From: Clostridia bacterium
GTDB taxonomy: Bacteria; Bacillota; Clostridia; Oscillospirales; CAG-272
Length of the DNA stretch: 64,000 bases
Assembly (NCBI GenBank): GCA_017482055.1
Contig: JAFUOH010000019.1
Coordinates: forward strand, 1-64,000
Direction of reading: 5' to 3'
Below, piece by piece: positions 8,992 through 17,620 of this stretch; position 1 is the stretch's first letter; each line of letters begins with the position of its first letter. The notes below the pieces were generated by a model. It was given only the letters and a program-made list of their open reading frames with translations, was not told the origin of the DNA and made no database searches. A program made the translations under genes and the position numbers.

Positions 8992-9018
8992 CGTGGGGCG
9001 AAAGCCCCACGTATTTTT
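8992..9018 (+). terminator. Terminator with GAAA tetraloop
   Basis: An 8-bp stem (8992-8999 with 9004-9011) closed by a GAAA loop is followed by TATTTTTTT, downstream of the TIM-barrel protein gene. Confidence 0.85.
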
Positions 9019-9040
9019 TTCACAAAATTTCGGAATATGC

Positions 9041-9069
9041 TTGACCTACGCCAAAAAATATTGTATAAT
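9041..9069 (+). promoter_or_regulatory. Promoter of the M23-like protein gene
   Basis: TTGACC at 9041-9046, a 17-bp spacer and TATAAT at 9064-9069. Confidence 0.75.
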
Positions 9070-9112
9070 ATCATTATAAGGACAACTATAACCAAAAAAA
9101 GGGGACAGATAA

Positions 9113-10723
9113 ATGAGCAAACCTGCTAATATACTCACTCTTGTAGCTGTTATAGCCGCGATATTCATTCCGACATATATTGCGGTCGGCAATTATATCA
9201 GCGCGCAGTATGCACCGGTAGATGAGAAAACCATTACAAAGCTGGAGATCACCGATGTTGGCGGAAACATATATTCGCTTATGTCGGACAATGCGGCGCA
9301 AGCTGTGGATATCGAAGGCTTTGTAAAGATAAACGAGCGTGCCATCGAACAGCCGTCGCTTCCCGAGCCGCTTGTGGGAGCCGATTATTTCGAGTTCAAA
9401 TACTACAGTTATGACCGTACACAGATATATAAGTATTACTTTACCGAAAATGCAGGTGAGGCTTACTTTGTGGATGCCAACGGTACCGCGTATCATATTA
9501 ACGAAGCGGACGCCGAAGCGTTCCTGTCCACAAAATACGCACGTTCGCTGTATGACACGACCACATTCCCGACTATGACGGTTTCGGAGCGCGCAATAGT
9601 TCCGACCGAGGGCGAGTGGGTATATCAGACCTACAGCGGCGACTATGTGGCGCTTGATGATGTGGCGGTACAAAATCCCACCGAGATCGTTTACCAGATG
9701 AAGGGTGCATTTGCACTTTCCTTTGACGATCATCCCGACTTCTGCAATGTCACTATAAGCGATAACGGTAATGTAGTATACAGCGACAGCTACGACAACA
9801 TCGCCAACGCTTCACTTGAAGGTAAGACCATCGATGTGCTTGTTGAGGCAAAGTGGTACGAGAATGATCTCGAAGCTTGCTACGGATCGGCGACCTATAA
9901 GTTTAAGGCAAAGATACTGCTTCCCGCAGTATTCTATCTCGGCGAGACCGAGATAGAGCCGGGAGAATTTGTGGTCATCTCCGCTAAGAATGTCGATGAT
10001 CCTTCGGCTATAACCTTCGCAAGCGAGCCCGATATCGGCTTTACTCCCACCTTCTTCGAGGATGGAAAATATACACGTGCGCTCGTTCCGGTCCCCATGG
10101 AATTTGAGGGCACCGAGGTCAAGTTTACCTGCTCCTACGGCGAGGTAACACAGGATATGACCCTTGATATTACTCCCAAAACCTTCGGCAACTCCTTCCT
10201 TGATATCAGCGCGACGATTGCCAATCAGACCAGAACCGAAACAACTATGAAGAACTTCAGCGATACGATGGCTCCCATCGTAGCCGTCACCGAGCCTACA
10301 CCTCTTTGGGAGGGCAATTTCCTCGAGGGTACGGCAGACGGTCAGGTCAAGATCGGTTTCGGACGTTACTGCACGATCTCGGGTACAGGCGAGACCTATC
10401 GCCATCAGGGCTGTGACTATATAGTAAAATCCAATGAAAGCATCATGGCGATGAACAACGGTAAGGTAGTGTACGCCGGATATCTTGATCTGTCGGGATA
10501 TATGGTCGTTATCGACCACGGTCTCGGACTCAAGAGCTGGTATGCACACCTCAACTCGGCTGCGGTAAAGGTCGGTGATACGGTCACTAAGGGCGATGTT
10601 ATCGGCTACGCAGGTATGACAGGCTTCACTGCACGCGAAAACTGCCACATTACAGTATCGGTATACGATGTTCCCGTTTGTCAGTATGACTTGTGGGAAG
10701 AAGGCGTGGTAATGACTAAGTAA
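9113..10723 (+). CDS. Membrane-anchored M23/LytM-like protein with degenerate metal site
   Basis: The 536-residue protein has an N-terminal membrane anchor (about 8-30), a long extracellular region (35-400, beta-rich, not recognised) and a C-terminal LytM/M23 domain (about 405-525). M23 enzymes cleave peptidoglycan cross-bridges using zinc held by His, Asp and the second His of an HxH motif. His431 and Asp435 (HQGCD) are present, as is His479 (WYAHL), but the HxH equivalent reads CHIT: His512 is kept and the zinc-ligand His is Thr514. The domain may therefore be non-catalytic, like EnvC or SpoIIQ-type scaffolds, or bind metal differently. The gene is followed by a hairpin and DUF554. Confidence 0.7.
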   Translation: MSKPANILTLVAVIAAIFIPTYIAVGNYISAQYAPVDEKTITKLEITDVGGNIYSLMSDNAAQAVDIEGFVKINERAIEQPSLPEPLVGADYFEFKYYSYDRTQIYKYYFTENAGEAYFVDANGTAYHINEADAEAFLSTKYARSLYDTTTFPTMTVSERAIVPTEGEWVYQTYSGDYVALDDVAVQNPTEIVYQMKGAFALSFDDHPDFCNVTISDNGNVVYSDSYDNIANASLEGKTIDVLVEAKWYENDLEACYGSATYKFKAKILLPAVFYLGETEIEPGEFVVISAKNVDDPSAITFASEPDIGFTPTFFEDGKYTRALVPVPMEFEGTEVKFTCSYGEVTQDMTLDITPKTFGNSFLDISATIANQTRTETTMKNFSDTMAPIVAVTEPTPLWEGNFLEGTADGQVKIGFGRYCTISGTGETYRHQGCDYIVKSNESIMAMNNGKVVYAGYLDLSGYMVVIDHGLGLKSWYAHLNSAAVKVGDTVTKGDVIGYAGMTGFTARENCHITVSVYDVPVCQYDLWEEGVVMTK

Positions 10724-10735
10724 ACCAAATGCAAA

Positions 10736-10780
10736 CCGCCGCAGGTCATCGCAGCGATGGCTTGCGGCGGGTGTTGTTTT
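10736..10780 (+). terminator. Hairpin between the M23-like gene and DUF554
   Basis: An 8-bp GC stem (10736-10743 with 10763-10770) is followed by GTGTTGTTTTT. No promoter is apparent before DUF554, so partial read-through is likely. Confidence 0.6.
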
Positions 10781-10801
10781 TGGAGGAAGGATACTTACAT
10801 A

Positions 10802-11521
10802 ATGATCGGACTTGGAACAATTATAAATGTTGCCGCTATAATCCTCGGAGGCGGACTGGGGCTGTTCGGCGGAAAGTGGTTAAAACCCCGCGTACAGGAG
10901 ACTATCACCCGCGCCACGGGAGTTTGCGTGCTGTTTATCGGAATTGCGGGAGTCATGGAGCAGATGCTTACCGTCGTGGACGGTAAGCTCACATCGGGCG
11001 GTACGATGATGTTTATAATAAGCATCGCCATAGGCGGGCTTGTGGGCGAGCTCTTGAATATTGATGCGCTGATGGAGCGATTCGGTAAATGGCTGAAGGT
11101 CAAAAGCGGCAATGCTAAGGATGAACGCTTCCTTGACGGCTTCATCACCGCTACGATGACTGTCTGCATCGGTGCCATGGCGATAGTCGGCTCGGTGAAG
11201 GACGGCATATACGGTGATTACACCATTCTCGCCGCGAAGGCATTACTTGACTTTATAATCATACTTGTAATGGCATCTTCCATGGGCATCGGTTGTATGT
11301 TTTCGGCGATCCCCGTGGCGATTTTCCAAGGCACATTTACGCTGCTTGCGCGGCTTATAGAGCCTCTTCTCACCGAAGCGGCGCTCGGTAATCTGTCGCT
11401 TGTCGGCTCGGCACTGATTTTTTGTGTAGGTCTTAATCTGATATGGAAGAATACCATCCGAGTGGCGAATCTCCTGCCCGCGCTTGTCGTGGCAGTGGTG
11501 TATGCACTGCTGGGATTCTGA
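10802..11521 (+). CDS. DUF554 family integral membrane protein
   Basis: A 239-residue polytopic protein of the DUF554/YdfK family, whose function is unknown. Typical features are the glycine-rich first helix (MIGLGTIINVAAIILGGGLG), the SIAIGGLVGELLNID segment, MTVCIGAMAIVGSVKDG and a C-terminal LLPALVVAVVYALLGF helix; about six or seven membrane segments are visible. The frame is open 15 codons earlier, but the ATG at 10802 was chosen because GGAGGAAGG lies 11 nt before it and the earlier stretch overlaps the hairpin. It has no promoter of its own, so it may be read through from the M23-like gene. Confidence 0.8.
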   Translation: MIGLGTIINVAAIILGGGLGLFGGKWLKPRVQETITRATGVCVLFIGIAGVMEQMLTVVDGKLTSGGTMMFIISIAIGGLVGELLNIDALMERFGKWLKVKSGNAKDERFLDGFITATMTVCIGAMAIVGSVKDGIYGDYTILAAKALLDFIIILVMASSMGIGCMFSAIPVAIFQGTFTLLARLIEPLLTEAALGNLSLVGSALIFCVGLNLIWKNTIRVANLLPALVVAVVYALLGF

Positions 11522-11529
11522 TAGGAATT

Positions 11530-11815
11530 AGGCTGTCGTATATAGCGTATGTTCTGCAAAAAACATTCACAAATCGTAGGGGCTGTTGCACTAAACGTAT
11601 AATGTGTATAACACCGTAAACTCGTAGGGGCGCATCACGATGCGCCCGTACATTCGGTATGATATTAACGTTCGGACGGGCGAAGCAGACGAAGTCTGCT
11701 GTGAATCGCCCCTACAGGTTCATATCGAGTTCTTATGCACATTATGCACTTAATGCAACAACTCCTATATGTTTATTGTGAGTATTTATGCGGTATTTGC
11801 ACTAAATGCGACAGC
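11530..11815. repeat. MITE-like repeat type A, copy 1, with a type B element inside
   Basis: The outer arms (about 11530-11577 and 11767-11815) match the type A repeat at 23613: GGCTGTCG followed by ATATAGCGTATGTTCTGC on the left, and GAGTATTTATGCGG then GCACTAAATGCGACAGC on the right. The termini are inverted repeats of each other. The interior hairpin of the other A copy is replaced by a complete type B element. The composite fills the 302-bp convergent gap between DUF554 and the frameshifted gene. Confidence 0.7.
11578..11766. repeat. MITE-like repeat type B, copy 1 (189 bp)
   Basis: It is bounded by inverted termini AGGGGCTGTTGCA and TGCAACAACTCCT, the similarity extending about 30 bp inward. 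The interior is palindromic around GGGGCGCATC/GATGCGCCC and GGGCGAAGCAGAC/GTCTGCTG. The second copy at 21552 has the same length and differs at only a handful of positions. No coding capacity. Confidence 0.8.
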
Positions 11816-11823
11816 TACATTTG

Positions 11824-12593
11824 TTATTTGGCAAGCTCTGCTTTAAATGTATCGTAGGCGGAGACGTCGCCCCTAAAGGTGAACATTTGATGGTCAGCTA
11901 AAAGGTAGCGACCGCTCATGCCCGAGATGATCTTGTAATCGCGGCGGGCGATGTAGCCCTCGTTTGTAAGATTTTGCTCTTCATAACGCCAGCGGTTGCC
12001 GATATGGATGGGGAGCATTTCATCGTCATATGCGATGACGCGATACTCGGTGAGAAGTGCATCGGAGTCGAGACTCTTGCCCCAGGTACACTTGAAGCGT
12101 ACGATGCCAACGCCCTTTGCGAACCAATATTCCTTGGTGCCGCAGTCGGTGTAGTTGTAGAAATACTTGCTTATCGGCTCTTTTTCGTTATAAACGTCAA
12201 GCGTCAGATGAAGGGTATCATCAAACATGCCAGCATGGGTCTCGATAGAGCCGCCGTCGGTGACGGTCACTTTTATCTTGACGTCGGGATAGTTTTCGTG
12301 CTGCAGTACCTCGGAGAAGCCCACTGCCCAACGCTTATCCCACAGCGTGCCGAGCAGCATTTGCAGGTAACGGAAGGGCTTGACCCCGAAAATTCGGTTT
12401 TCCTCACCGCGTGTGCCCCATACGCCTGTTTCAAGCACTTCGACTCCGCCTTCGTCGTAGATTATACTGTCGCCCGAAGCGGATACATTGCTGCCGAAAG
12501 CAGCTTGTCTGTATAGGCTCGTACGACAAGCGAGTATGCTTCGGTATTGCCCGACAGGGTATCGGCAACGGCTTTTGTCATGATTTCATCCAA
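11824..12593 (-). pseudogene. Frameshifted gene, extracytoplasmic-like protein of unknown function
   Basis: A good ribosome site (GGAGGC) precedes a TTG at 12593, opening a frame (DEIMTKAVADTLSGNTEAY...) that stops at 12462. A second reverse frame is open from 12585 to 11824 and carries most of the protein, including YDEGGVEVLETGVWGTRGEE, GIVRFKCTWGKS and IHIGNRWRYEE, but has no convincing start. Both frames look protein-like, so a single frameshift between about 12575 and 12464 is the simplest reading. If intact, the product would be about 255 residues. A separate gene starting at the GTG at 12438 is possible but less likely. Family not recognised. Confidence 0.55.
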
Positions 12594-12689
12594 GGTTATC
12601 GCCTCCTCTCGTGTGATGTGAACTGCAGTTTCATATATAAAGACACGGAAAAGCGGAAAAAGGTTCGGTTGGGTGTGGTGGAATTTGGA

Positions 12690-12843
12690 TAAATTATCGT
12701 TTAGCGCCGTGGGGCGGCTGCCCCACACCCCGCGTTCCGTGCCGCCCTTCGGGCGGCGCGGGTCGGGGGGCTGCTTTGCTCTCAAACGCCGATGCAATCC
12801 GCCCCCCGACACCCCCCGCTCGCCTCGGCTAAACGAGAATTTA
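12690..12843. repeat. TIR repeat R1, copy 1 (154 bp)
   Basis: Terminal inverted repeats TAAATTATCGTTTAGC (12690-12705) and GCTAAACGAGAATTTA (12828-12843, one mismatch) enclose a GC-rich, strongly self-complementary core (GTGGGGCGGCTGCCCCAC; GCCGCCCTTCGGGCGGC). It lies 97 bp upstream of the frameshifted reverse gene and in the same orientation as copy 2. The ends are TA, as in TA-targeting MITEs. No ORF of its own. Confidence 0.85.
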
Positions 12844-12856
12844 CAGCAAAAACAAA

Positions 12857-12878
12857 AGAGCTGTTTGCCACAGCCCCT
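12857..12878 (-). terminator. Terminator of the radical SAM / CapA operon
   Basis: Read on the reverse strand, GGGGCTGT, a short loop and ACAGCTC are followed by TTTTGTTTTT, just beyond the radical SAM stop codon at 12887. Confidence 0.65.
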
Positions 12879-12886
12879 TTATATTA

Positions 12887-13792
12887 TTACACACCTTCAC
12901 CATCGAATGCGGGAATAAAGCTCTCCTTTGCCGCGCTGCCGTCCTGTACGAAGCCGTGTACGATGCCAAGACTGACCGCATGATCGACAAGCTTTTTATA
13001 CTCATAGGTGGTCACACGCCTCGTAAGCTCGGGATAACATGCCGCGTCGAGAGTGGGAAGCGGCGTGTATTGGCTCATGAGGCTGTAGTAGATGCTGTTT
13101 CCGTACTCACAGTAAAGATAATCGAGCACACGCTTCGACTCCGCGAGCTGTCCCGGCAGGAGCAGGTGGCGGACGATCACACCGCGTGTCATCATGCCGT
13201 TCATATCAAATTTCGCCTCGCCGATATGCTTTACCATCATTTCAAGTGAAGCTTTGGCGTACTTTGGGTAGTCGGCGGCGTTTGAATATTTTGCCGCAAG
13301 CTCGGAGGAGAGATATTTGAAGTCGGGAAGGTAGATGTCTATATTGTCGGCAATTCTACCGAGTACATCACAGCGCTCGTACCCGCTTGTGTTGTATACG
13401 ATTGGCAGTGTCAGACCCATTTGCCGTGAAATGGCTATCGCTTCGACTATGGTTGGGGAAAACATCGTAGGTGTGACGAGATTTATGTTGTGTACACCCT
13501 TATTTTGCAGCTTAATGAATGTCTTTGCAAGCTGTTCCGCAGACACAGTAACACCATGCTCCGCGGTGCCTCCGCGGGAGATGGCGGCATTTTGACAGTA
13601 TACGCATCCGAGGGTACATCCGCAGAAAAACACCGTTCCCGACCCGTTTTTGCCGGAAATGCAAGGCTCCTCCCACATGTGCGGCGCGGCGCGCGCCACG
13701 CGTATGGCGTTCGATTGTCCGCAGAAGCCGACGACGGTATTTCGGTCAATCGCACAGCCGCGCGGGCAGAGGTTACAGTTTGCCATAGTCAT
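12887..13792 (-). CDS. Radical SAM protein, PflA-like (COG1313 type)
   Basis: This 301-residue cytosolic protein has the radical SAM cluster motif C59-TLG-C63-VY-C66, which binds a 4Fe-4S cluster and SAM to generate a 5'-deoxyadenosyl radical. It also has an N-terminal cysteine set (C6, C9, C13, C24: CNLCPRGC and FCGQ) typical of the COG1313 putative pyruvate formate-lyase activase subfamily. The barrel continues with NLVTPTMF, YNTSGYE, IYLPDFKYL and VRHLLLPG. Its start overlaps the capA-like stop (TAATG), so it is translationally coupled and second in the operon. No glycyl-radical enzyme lies nearby, so its target is unknown. Confidence 0.8.
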   Translation of the reverse strand: MTMANCNLCPRGCAIDRNTVVGFCGQSNAIRVARAAPHMWEEPCISGKNGSGTVFFCGCTLGCVYCQNAAISRGGTAEHGVTVSAEQLAKTFIKLQNKGVHNINLVTPTMFSPTIVEAIAISRQMGLTLPIVYNTSGYERCDVLGRIADNIDIYLPDFKYLSSELAAKYSNAADYPKYAKASLEMMVKHIGEAKFDMNGMMTRGVIVRHLLLPGQLAESKRVLDYLYCEYGNSIYYSLMSQYTPLPTLDAACYPELTRRVTTYEYKKLVDHAVSLGIVHGFVQDGSAAKESFIPAFDGEGV

Positions 13793-14883
13793 TATCCAAT
13801 GGGCGAGGAGGTCTCGCCTGCCAGGAATGAATTGACCGCGGCAATATGCGCTTCATCGGTAATAATGCCCGGCTTGTAGAGGTCGGTGTAAACATAGCAG
13901 GGAATGACCTCGTCGGAAATGTCGGTAAGCTCTCCCTCGGTGACGGTCAGCGTTACACGGTAAACTATGGTGCGGTTTTCCTCACTGCGTGAACCGCCGA
14001 ACACGAAGTTGCCGAGCGAGTGGACGATGGTTTTGCCTTTGTATATTTCAATGGGTTGGAGCACATGGGGATGACCGCCGATGACAAGGTCAATACCGTT
14101 ATCTATCATACGACGAGCGCCTGCGGCTTTCCATGCATCGGGCTCGTGTACGCGTTCGGTGCCGCCGTGGAAGTAAACGATCTTATAGTCGGCTTCTATC
14201 TCCGCCATTTTCTTTGAGATTATTGTATCGTAGCCTGTGTAATAAAAGGTGGTGCAGTAGAGCGCGATAGTGAAGTCCTCTTTTTCAAGCATTATAATGT
14301 TGTCATTGTCGCCCCACATGACATTTGCGGCTTCAAGCGCGGCACGGGTGTCGGCGTAGCCGATACTGCCGTAATCCTCGGAATGGTTGTTGGCGAGGGA
14401 GACGATCTCAATGCTTCCCGCGCTTAAAATAGCGGTGTTGGCAGTTGTGGATTTGTACCAATACGCGGGCGTATAGCCTTTGTTTCGCGGCTTTACATTG
14501 GGGTTGTCGGTGAATACGTTCTCAAGATTTGCCACTGTCCAGTCGTCATCCTCGAAAAGCTCGATGAAGTTTTCAAAGAAGTAGGACGGCTCCACCTGCT
14601 TTGCCAACAGGTTGAATGAGCCCTGATACTCCCCGCCACGATCGGTGGCAAGCATGCAGTCGCCGATAAAGGAGAGGGTGATCTCAACAGGCTCCGGCGG
14701 CGGCTCGGTCTCGCTGTCCGTCGGCGCGGCGACATTATCGCGTGCGGCGGTATCAAGCGTGTCGGATATGATCTTGTCGGGAGTCGGAATCATTTCTTCC
14801 GATAATATGTACATCGGCACCGCGGCGACAGCCGCGATAAGCAGAATGCATATGGTCGTTGTGATTATGATAGCTTTTTTCAT
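13792..14883 (-). CDS. CapA-family (poly-gamma-glutamate capsule-like) metallophosphatase-fold protein
   Basis: A 363-residue exported protein with an N-terminal membrane segment (about 4-27) and a CapA/PGA_cap domain (about 68-325). Hallmarks in order are SFIGDCMLATDRGG, VANLENVFTDN, SLANNHSEDYG, YFHGG, GGHPHVLQPIEIY and HSLGNFVFGG. CapA proteins adopt a calcineurin-like phosphoesterase fold and are associated with poly-gamma-glutamate capsule biosynthesis, but most clostridial members are uncharacterised; no capB or capC is here. CGGAGACACC precedes the ATG. It leads a two-gene operon with the radical SAM gene, and repeat R1 copy 2 occupies its 5' leader. Confidence 0.8.
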   Translation of the reverse strand: MKKAIIITTTICILLIAAVAAVPMYILSEEMIPTPDKIISDTLDTAARDNVAAPTDSETEPPPEPVEITLSFIGDCMLATDRGGEYQGSFNLLAKQVEPSYFFENFIELFEDDDWTVANLENVFTDNPNVKPRNKGYTPAYWYKSTTANTAILSAGSIEIVSLANNHSEDYGSIGYADTRAALEAANVMWGDNDNIIMLEKEDFTIALYCTTFYYTGYDTIISKKMAEIEADYKIVYFHGGTERVHEPDAWKAAGARRMIDNGIDLVIGGHPHVLQPIEIYKGKTIVHSLGNFVFGGSRSEENRTIVYRVTLTVTEGELTDISDEVIPCYVYTDLYKPGIITDEAHIAAVNSFLAGETSSPIG

Positions 14884-14908
14884 GGTGTCTCCGTTAGTGG
14901 CATTGTGT

Positions 14909-15060
14909 TAAATCATCGTTTATCGGCGTGGGGCGGCTGCCCCACACCCCGCTTTCCGTGCCGCCCTTCGGGCGGCGCGGGTCGGGGGGCTGCTTTGCTC
15001 TCATACGCCGATGCAATCCGCCCCCGACACCCCTGCTCGCCTCGGCTAAACGATAATTTA
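14909..15060. repeat. TIR repeat R1, copy 2 (152 bp)
   Basis: Termini TAAATCATCGTTTATC (14909-14924) and GCTAAACGATAATTTA (15045-15060). The core is nearly identical to copy 1. It starts within a few bases of the predicted transcription start of the capA-like gene and ends 26 bp before its ATG, so it should form most of that gene's 5' untranslated region. Confidence 0.85.
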
Positions 15061-15070
15061 TTATATCCCA

Positions 15071-15099
15071 ATTATAACACGCCGAAGGCGTAAAAGCAA
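15071..15099 (-). promoter_or_regulatory. Promoter of the capA-like / radical SAM operon
   Basis: On the reverse strand TTGCTT (15094-15099), a 17-bp spacer and TATAAT (15071-15076). The spacer contains the palindrome ACGCC-TTC-GGCGT, a possible operator. The rest of the 371-bp gap 14884-15254 holds R1 copy 2 and the divergent promoter at 15143. Confidence 0.65.
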
Positions 15100-15142
15100 C
15101 CCCACACGCTGTGAATTATCTGTAAATAAACCCGAATTACGC

Positions 15143-15171
15143 TTTACAAATGTAAAATCATATGTTATAAT
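15143..15171 (+). promoter_or_regulatory. Promoter of the solute-binding-like lipoprotein gene
   Basis: TTTACA at 15143-15148, a 17-bp spacer and TATAAT at 15166-15171; divergent from the capA-like promoter. Confidence 0.7.
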
Positions 15172-15254
15172 TTAAATACTACATATGAAGAACGGAACAA
15201 AATGGGATTTTATTCGTCTAAAGCAATTAAGTGAGCTTGAAAGGAGCAAATTAT

Positions 15255-17537
15255 ATGAAAAAACGCATAACTTCACTTATTATTGCCACGGCAATGCTCG
15301 GTACGCTTGCGCTTACCTCTTGCGGCGATACCAAGCCCGCCCCCGAAAAGTCGCGGGTGACCAATGTTTACAAGTCCACCGACATAACACTGCCCGAGGA
15401 TTACAGCATCAGTAACATGTACGCAATGGGGGACAGCGTATTACTTGACTGTACAGAGGTAATAAGTCAGGATCCCTATGAAATGCGCAGGTTTTTACTT
15501 GATCTCGACACCGAAACGGGCGAATACACCGAGATGGCGCTTCCCGAGTATGACTCCCAAAAGCAGCAGATATACAACCTCTGCCCCACCATTGACGGCA
15601 GTGTCATCATGGCTACCGTTCACCTCGACTACGAGAAGGAGACCTTCTATTACGACCTGCAAAAATACGAGAACGGTGAGTCCACGGTGCTGTGCGACAA
15701 TCTTGAGCCGCTGTTCGAGACAGACATTTCAAGTTCCCGCTATGCTACCGATTTTTACATCCAAAAGGTGGTAGTGGACGGCGACAGTAATATTTACATC
15801 GTTACCGATACGTTGATCGGCGTATTTGATTCCGATATGAAGAAGCTGTTCGAGCTTTCGTTCGAGCGCTATATAGACGATGTGGGCGTCAGTGCGGACG
15901 GGCGCGTATATGTATCCTACCGCGACTACAACACCTTTGAATCCATGTTCAAATACATCGACGTTGAAAAGCGCGCGCTTGGTGACGATGTGCCCATGCC
16001 CGACATAGAGCTCAACAATGCGTCCATATACATAGGTCCCGGTTATGATACCTATTATGACGACGGAAGCGCGGTCTGGGGCTATAACGAAGGCGGCGAG
16101 AGCGTGAAGCTGCTTGACTGGGTCAACTCGGACATCATACAGAGCGGCGTCAGCAGTATGGTGGTGCTCAATGCGGACACGTTCCTTGCCAATTACTACG
16201 AGTACAATGACGGAAACTCGATACGCGAACTGTATCTCCTGAAGCGTATATCCGACGAGGAGGTGCCCGAGCGTTATATAATTGATTTTGCAATAAACTA
16301 CGGCAACGGTGACATCAAAAATCAGGTGGTCAGATTCAACCGTTCAAGCGATACCTATCGTGTGCGGCTCACCGAATATTCAAACTATAATACGAGCGAC
16401 AACTATCAGCTTGCCGAGGAGACACTGCTTAATGAATTCACCGCAGGTACTGCTCCCGACGTGGTCATGCTGTCGGAGTTCGGCAATCGCGGGACATTAC
16501 TTGAAAACGGTGTGTTTATGGACCTGTACACGCTGATGGACGAGGACGAGAGCTTTGAGCGCTCCATGTTCTTTGACTCCGTGCTTGAGCCCATGGAGCG
16601 CGGCGGCGAGCTCAATGAACTTGTGACTACCCTTTCACTGCGCAGTATTGCGGGTAAGAGCGCCAATGTGCCATACGAAAAATGGACAGTGGATGAGTTT
16701 CTCGACTGGGCGGAGTCGCTTCCGGAGAACAAGTACATCTTTGATTATATGAGTCAGATGCAGATGCTCAACACGCTGTTTGCGCTATCGCTGGATGAGT
16801 TTGTTGACACCGATAAGGGCACTGCGAACTTCGATACCCCCACCTTCAGACGACTGCTGGAATATTCAAAGAACACGGCGGATTTCAACTACAGGCAGTC
16901 GCTTACGGGAGATGCGCTCACCGATTACGAAAGCGACCGTAATAAGGTATACCGCGAGGACACAGTCTTACTTAGCGAGGTGTACATTTATGATACACGA
17001 GAGCTTGTGAACGCCATGTTTGCCTTTGGCTTTGAGGATACCTCATTCGTGGGCTATCCCACCGAAAACGGAAACGGCGCGGTGCTCGATCCCAGCGTAA
17101 GCTTTGCAATAAATGCGGATTCACTTGTAGCCGAAGGGGCATGGGAGTTTATAAAATCGACGCTCACCTACAATGTTAATCGCGGCGGCGGACACGGTAT
17201 ATCGGCGATTCGCGACAATTTCCGCGCTTCGGCGGAGGAGAGCATGAAGATGCACTATTTCTACAGATACGACGGAAGTACATCCGGTTCTTCAAGCGAC
17301 GATTTCCTTACCCGTTACAGCGAGAGCGAGGGCGTCTACCGAGATATCACCGAGGCGGACGTTGCGCTGATGGAGGATTTGATAAATGATGCCGCGCCTG
17401 TTCCCAACTATGCACAGGCTGTCGTTGAGCTTATAATGGAGGATCTTACCATGTATTTCGCGGGTGATAAGACTCTCGATGAGACAGTAGCGGTCATAAA
17501 CAGCGTTGTGGGACTTTATATTGCGGAGAACAATTGA
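15255..17537 (+). CDS. Lipoprotein with extracellular solute-binding (family 1-like) domain
   Basis: A 760-residue lipoprotein: signal peptide MKKRITSLIIATAMLGTLAL, then the lipobox LTSC with Cys at about residue 22. Residues about 50-340 look like a beta-propeller or repeat-type domain (repeated DGS/DG turns), and about 355-745 resemble an ABC solute-binding domain (NQVVRFNRSSDTYRVRLTEYSN, GTAPDVVMLSEFGN, a hinge, and a late WEFIKSTLTYN). The ATG at 15255 was preferred over an upstream in-frame codon because GAAAGGAGC lies 9 nt before it. No ABC permease is adjacent, so it may be a stand-alone sensor or an orphan binding protein. Substrate unknown. Confidence 0.65.
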   Translation: MKKRITSLIIATAMLGTLALTSCGDTKPAPEKSRVTNVYKSTDITLPEDYSISNMYAMGDSVLLDCTEVISQDPYEMRRFLLDLDTETGEYTEMALPEYDSQKQQIYNLCPTIDGSVIMATVHLDYEKETFYYDLQKYENGESTVLCDNLEPLFETDISSSRYATDFYIQKVVVDGDSNIYIVTDTLIGVFDSDMKKLFELSFERYIDDVGVSADGRVYVSYRDYNTFESMFKYIDVEKRALGDDVPMPDIELNNASIYIGPGYDTYYDDGSAVWGYNEGGESVKLLDWVNSDIIQSGVSSMVVLNADTFLANYYEYNDGNSIRELYLLKRISDEEVPERYIIDFAINYGNGDIKNQVVRFNRSSDTYRVRLTEYSNYNTSDNYQLAEETLLNEFTAGTAPDVVMLSEFGNRGTLLENGVFMDLYTLMDEDESFERSMFFDSVLEPMERGGELNELVTTLSLRSIAGKSANVPYEKWTVDEFLDWAESLPENKYIFDYMSQMQMLNTLFALSLDEFVDTDKGTANFDTPTFRRLLEYSKNTADFNYRQSLTGDALTDYESDRNKVYREDTVLLSEVYIYDTRELVNAMFAFGFEDTSFVGYPTENGNGAVLDPSVSFAINADSLVAEGAWEFIKSTLTYNVNRGGGHGISAIRDNFRASAEESMKMHYFYRYDGSTSGSSSDDFLTRYSESEGVYRDITEADVALMEDLINDAAPVPNYAQAVVELIMEDLTMYFAGDKTLDETVAVINSVVGLYIAENN

Positions 17538-17557
17538 GGTTCTGCCAAAATCATATA

Positions 17558-17602
17558 AAATAACCATAGGGGGCGACCGAAGGTCGCCCCCTATGGTTAT
17601 TT
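17558..17602. terminator. Perfect 21-bp bidirectional terminator hairpin
   Basis: 17558-17578 pairs perfectly with 17582-17602 around a GAA loop; it ends in A and T stretches, between convergent genes. Its inner part (AGGGGCGACC...GGTCGCCCCT) matches the hairpin in the type A repeat at 23654. Confidence 0.85.
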
Positions 17603-17620
17603 AGAATAAGATCGTCTCTT

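Noticed and set aside
11530..11815. Insertion sequence with transposase
   Set aside because: The element is under 300 bp with no coding frame; it can at most be non-autonomous.
12462..12812. Forward and reverse ORFs running through the R1 repeats (also near 14905, 19182 and 24557)
   Set aside because: They share sequence only because they cross the same repeat; they lack ribosome sites and change frame between copies.
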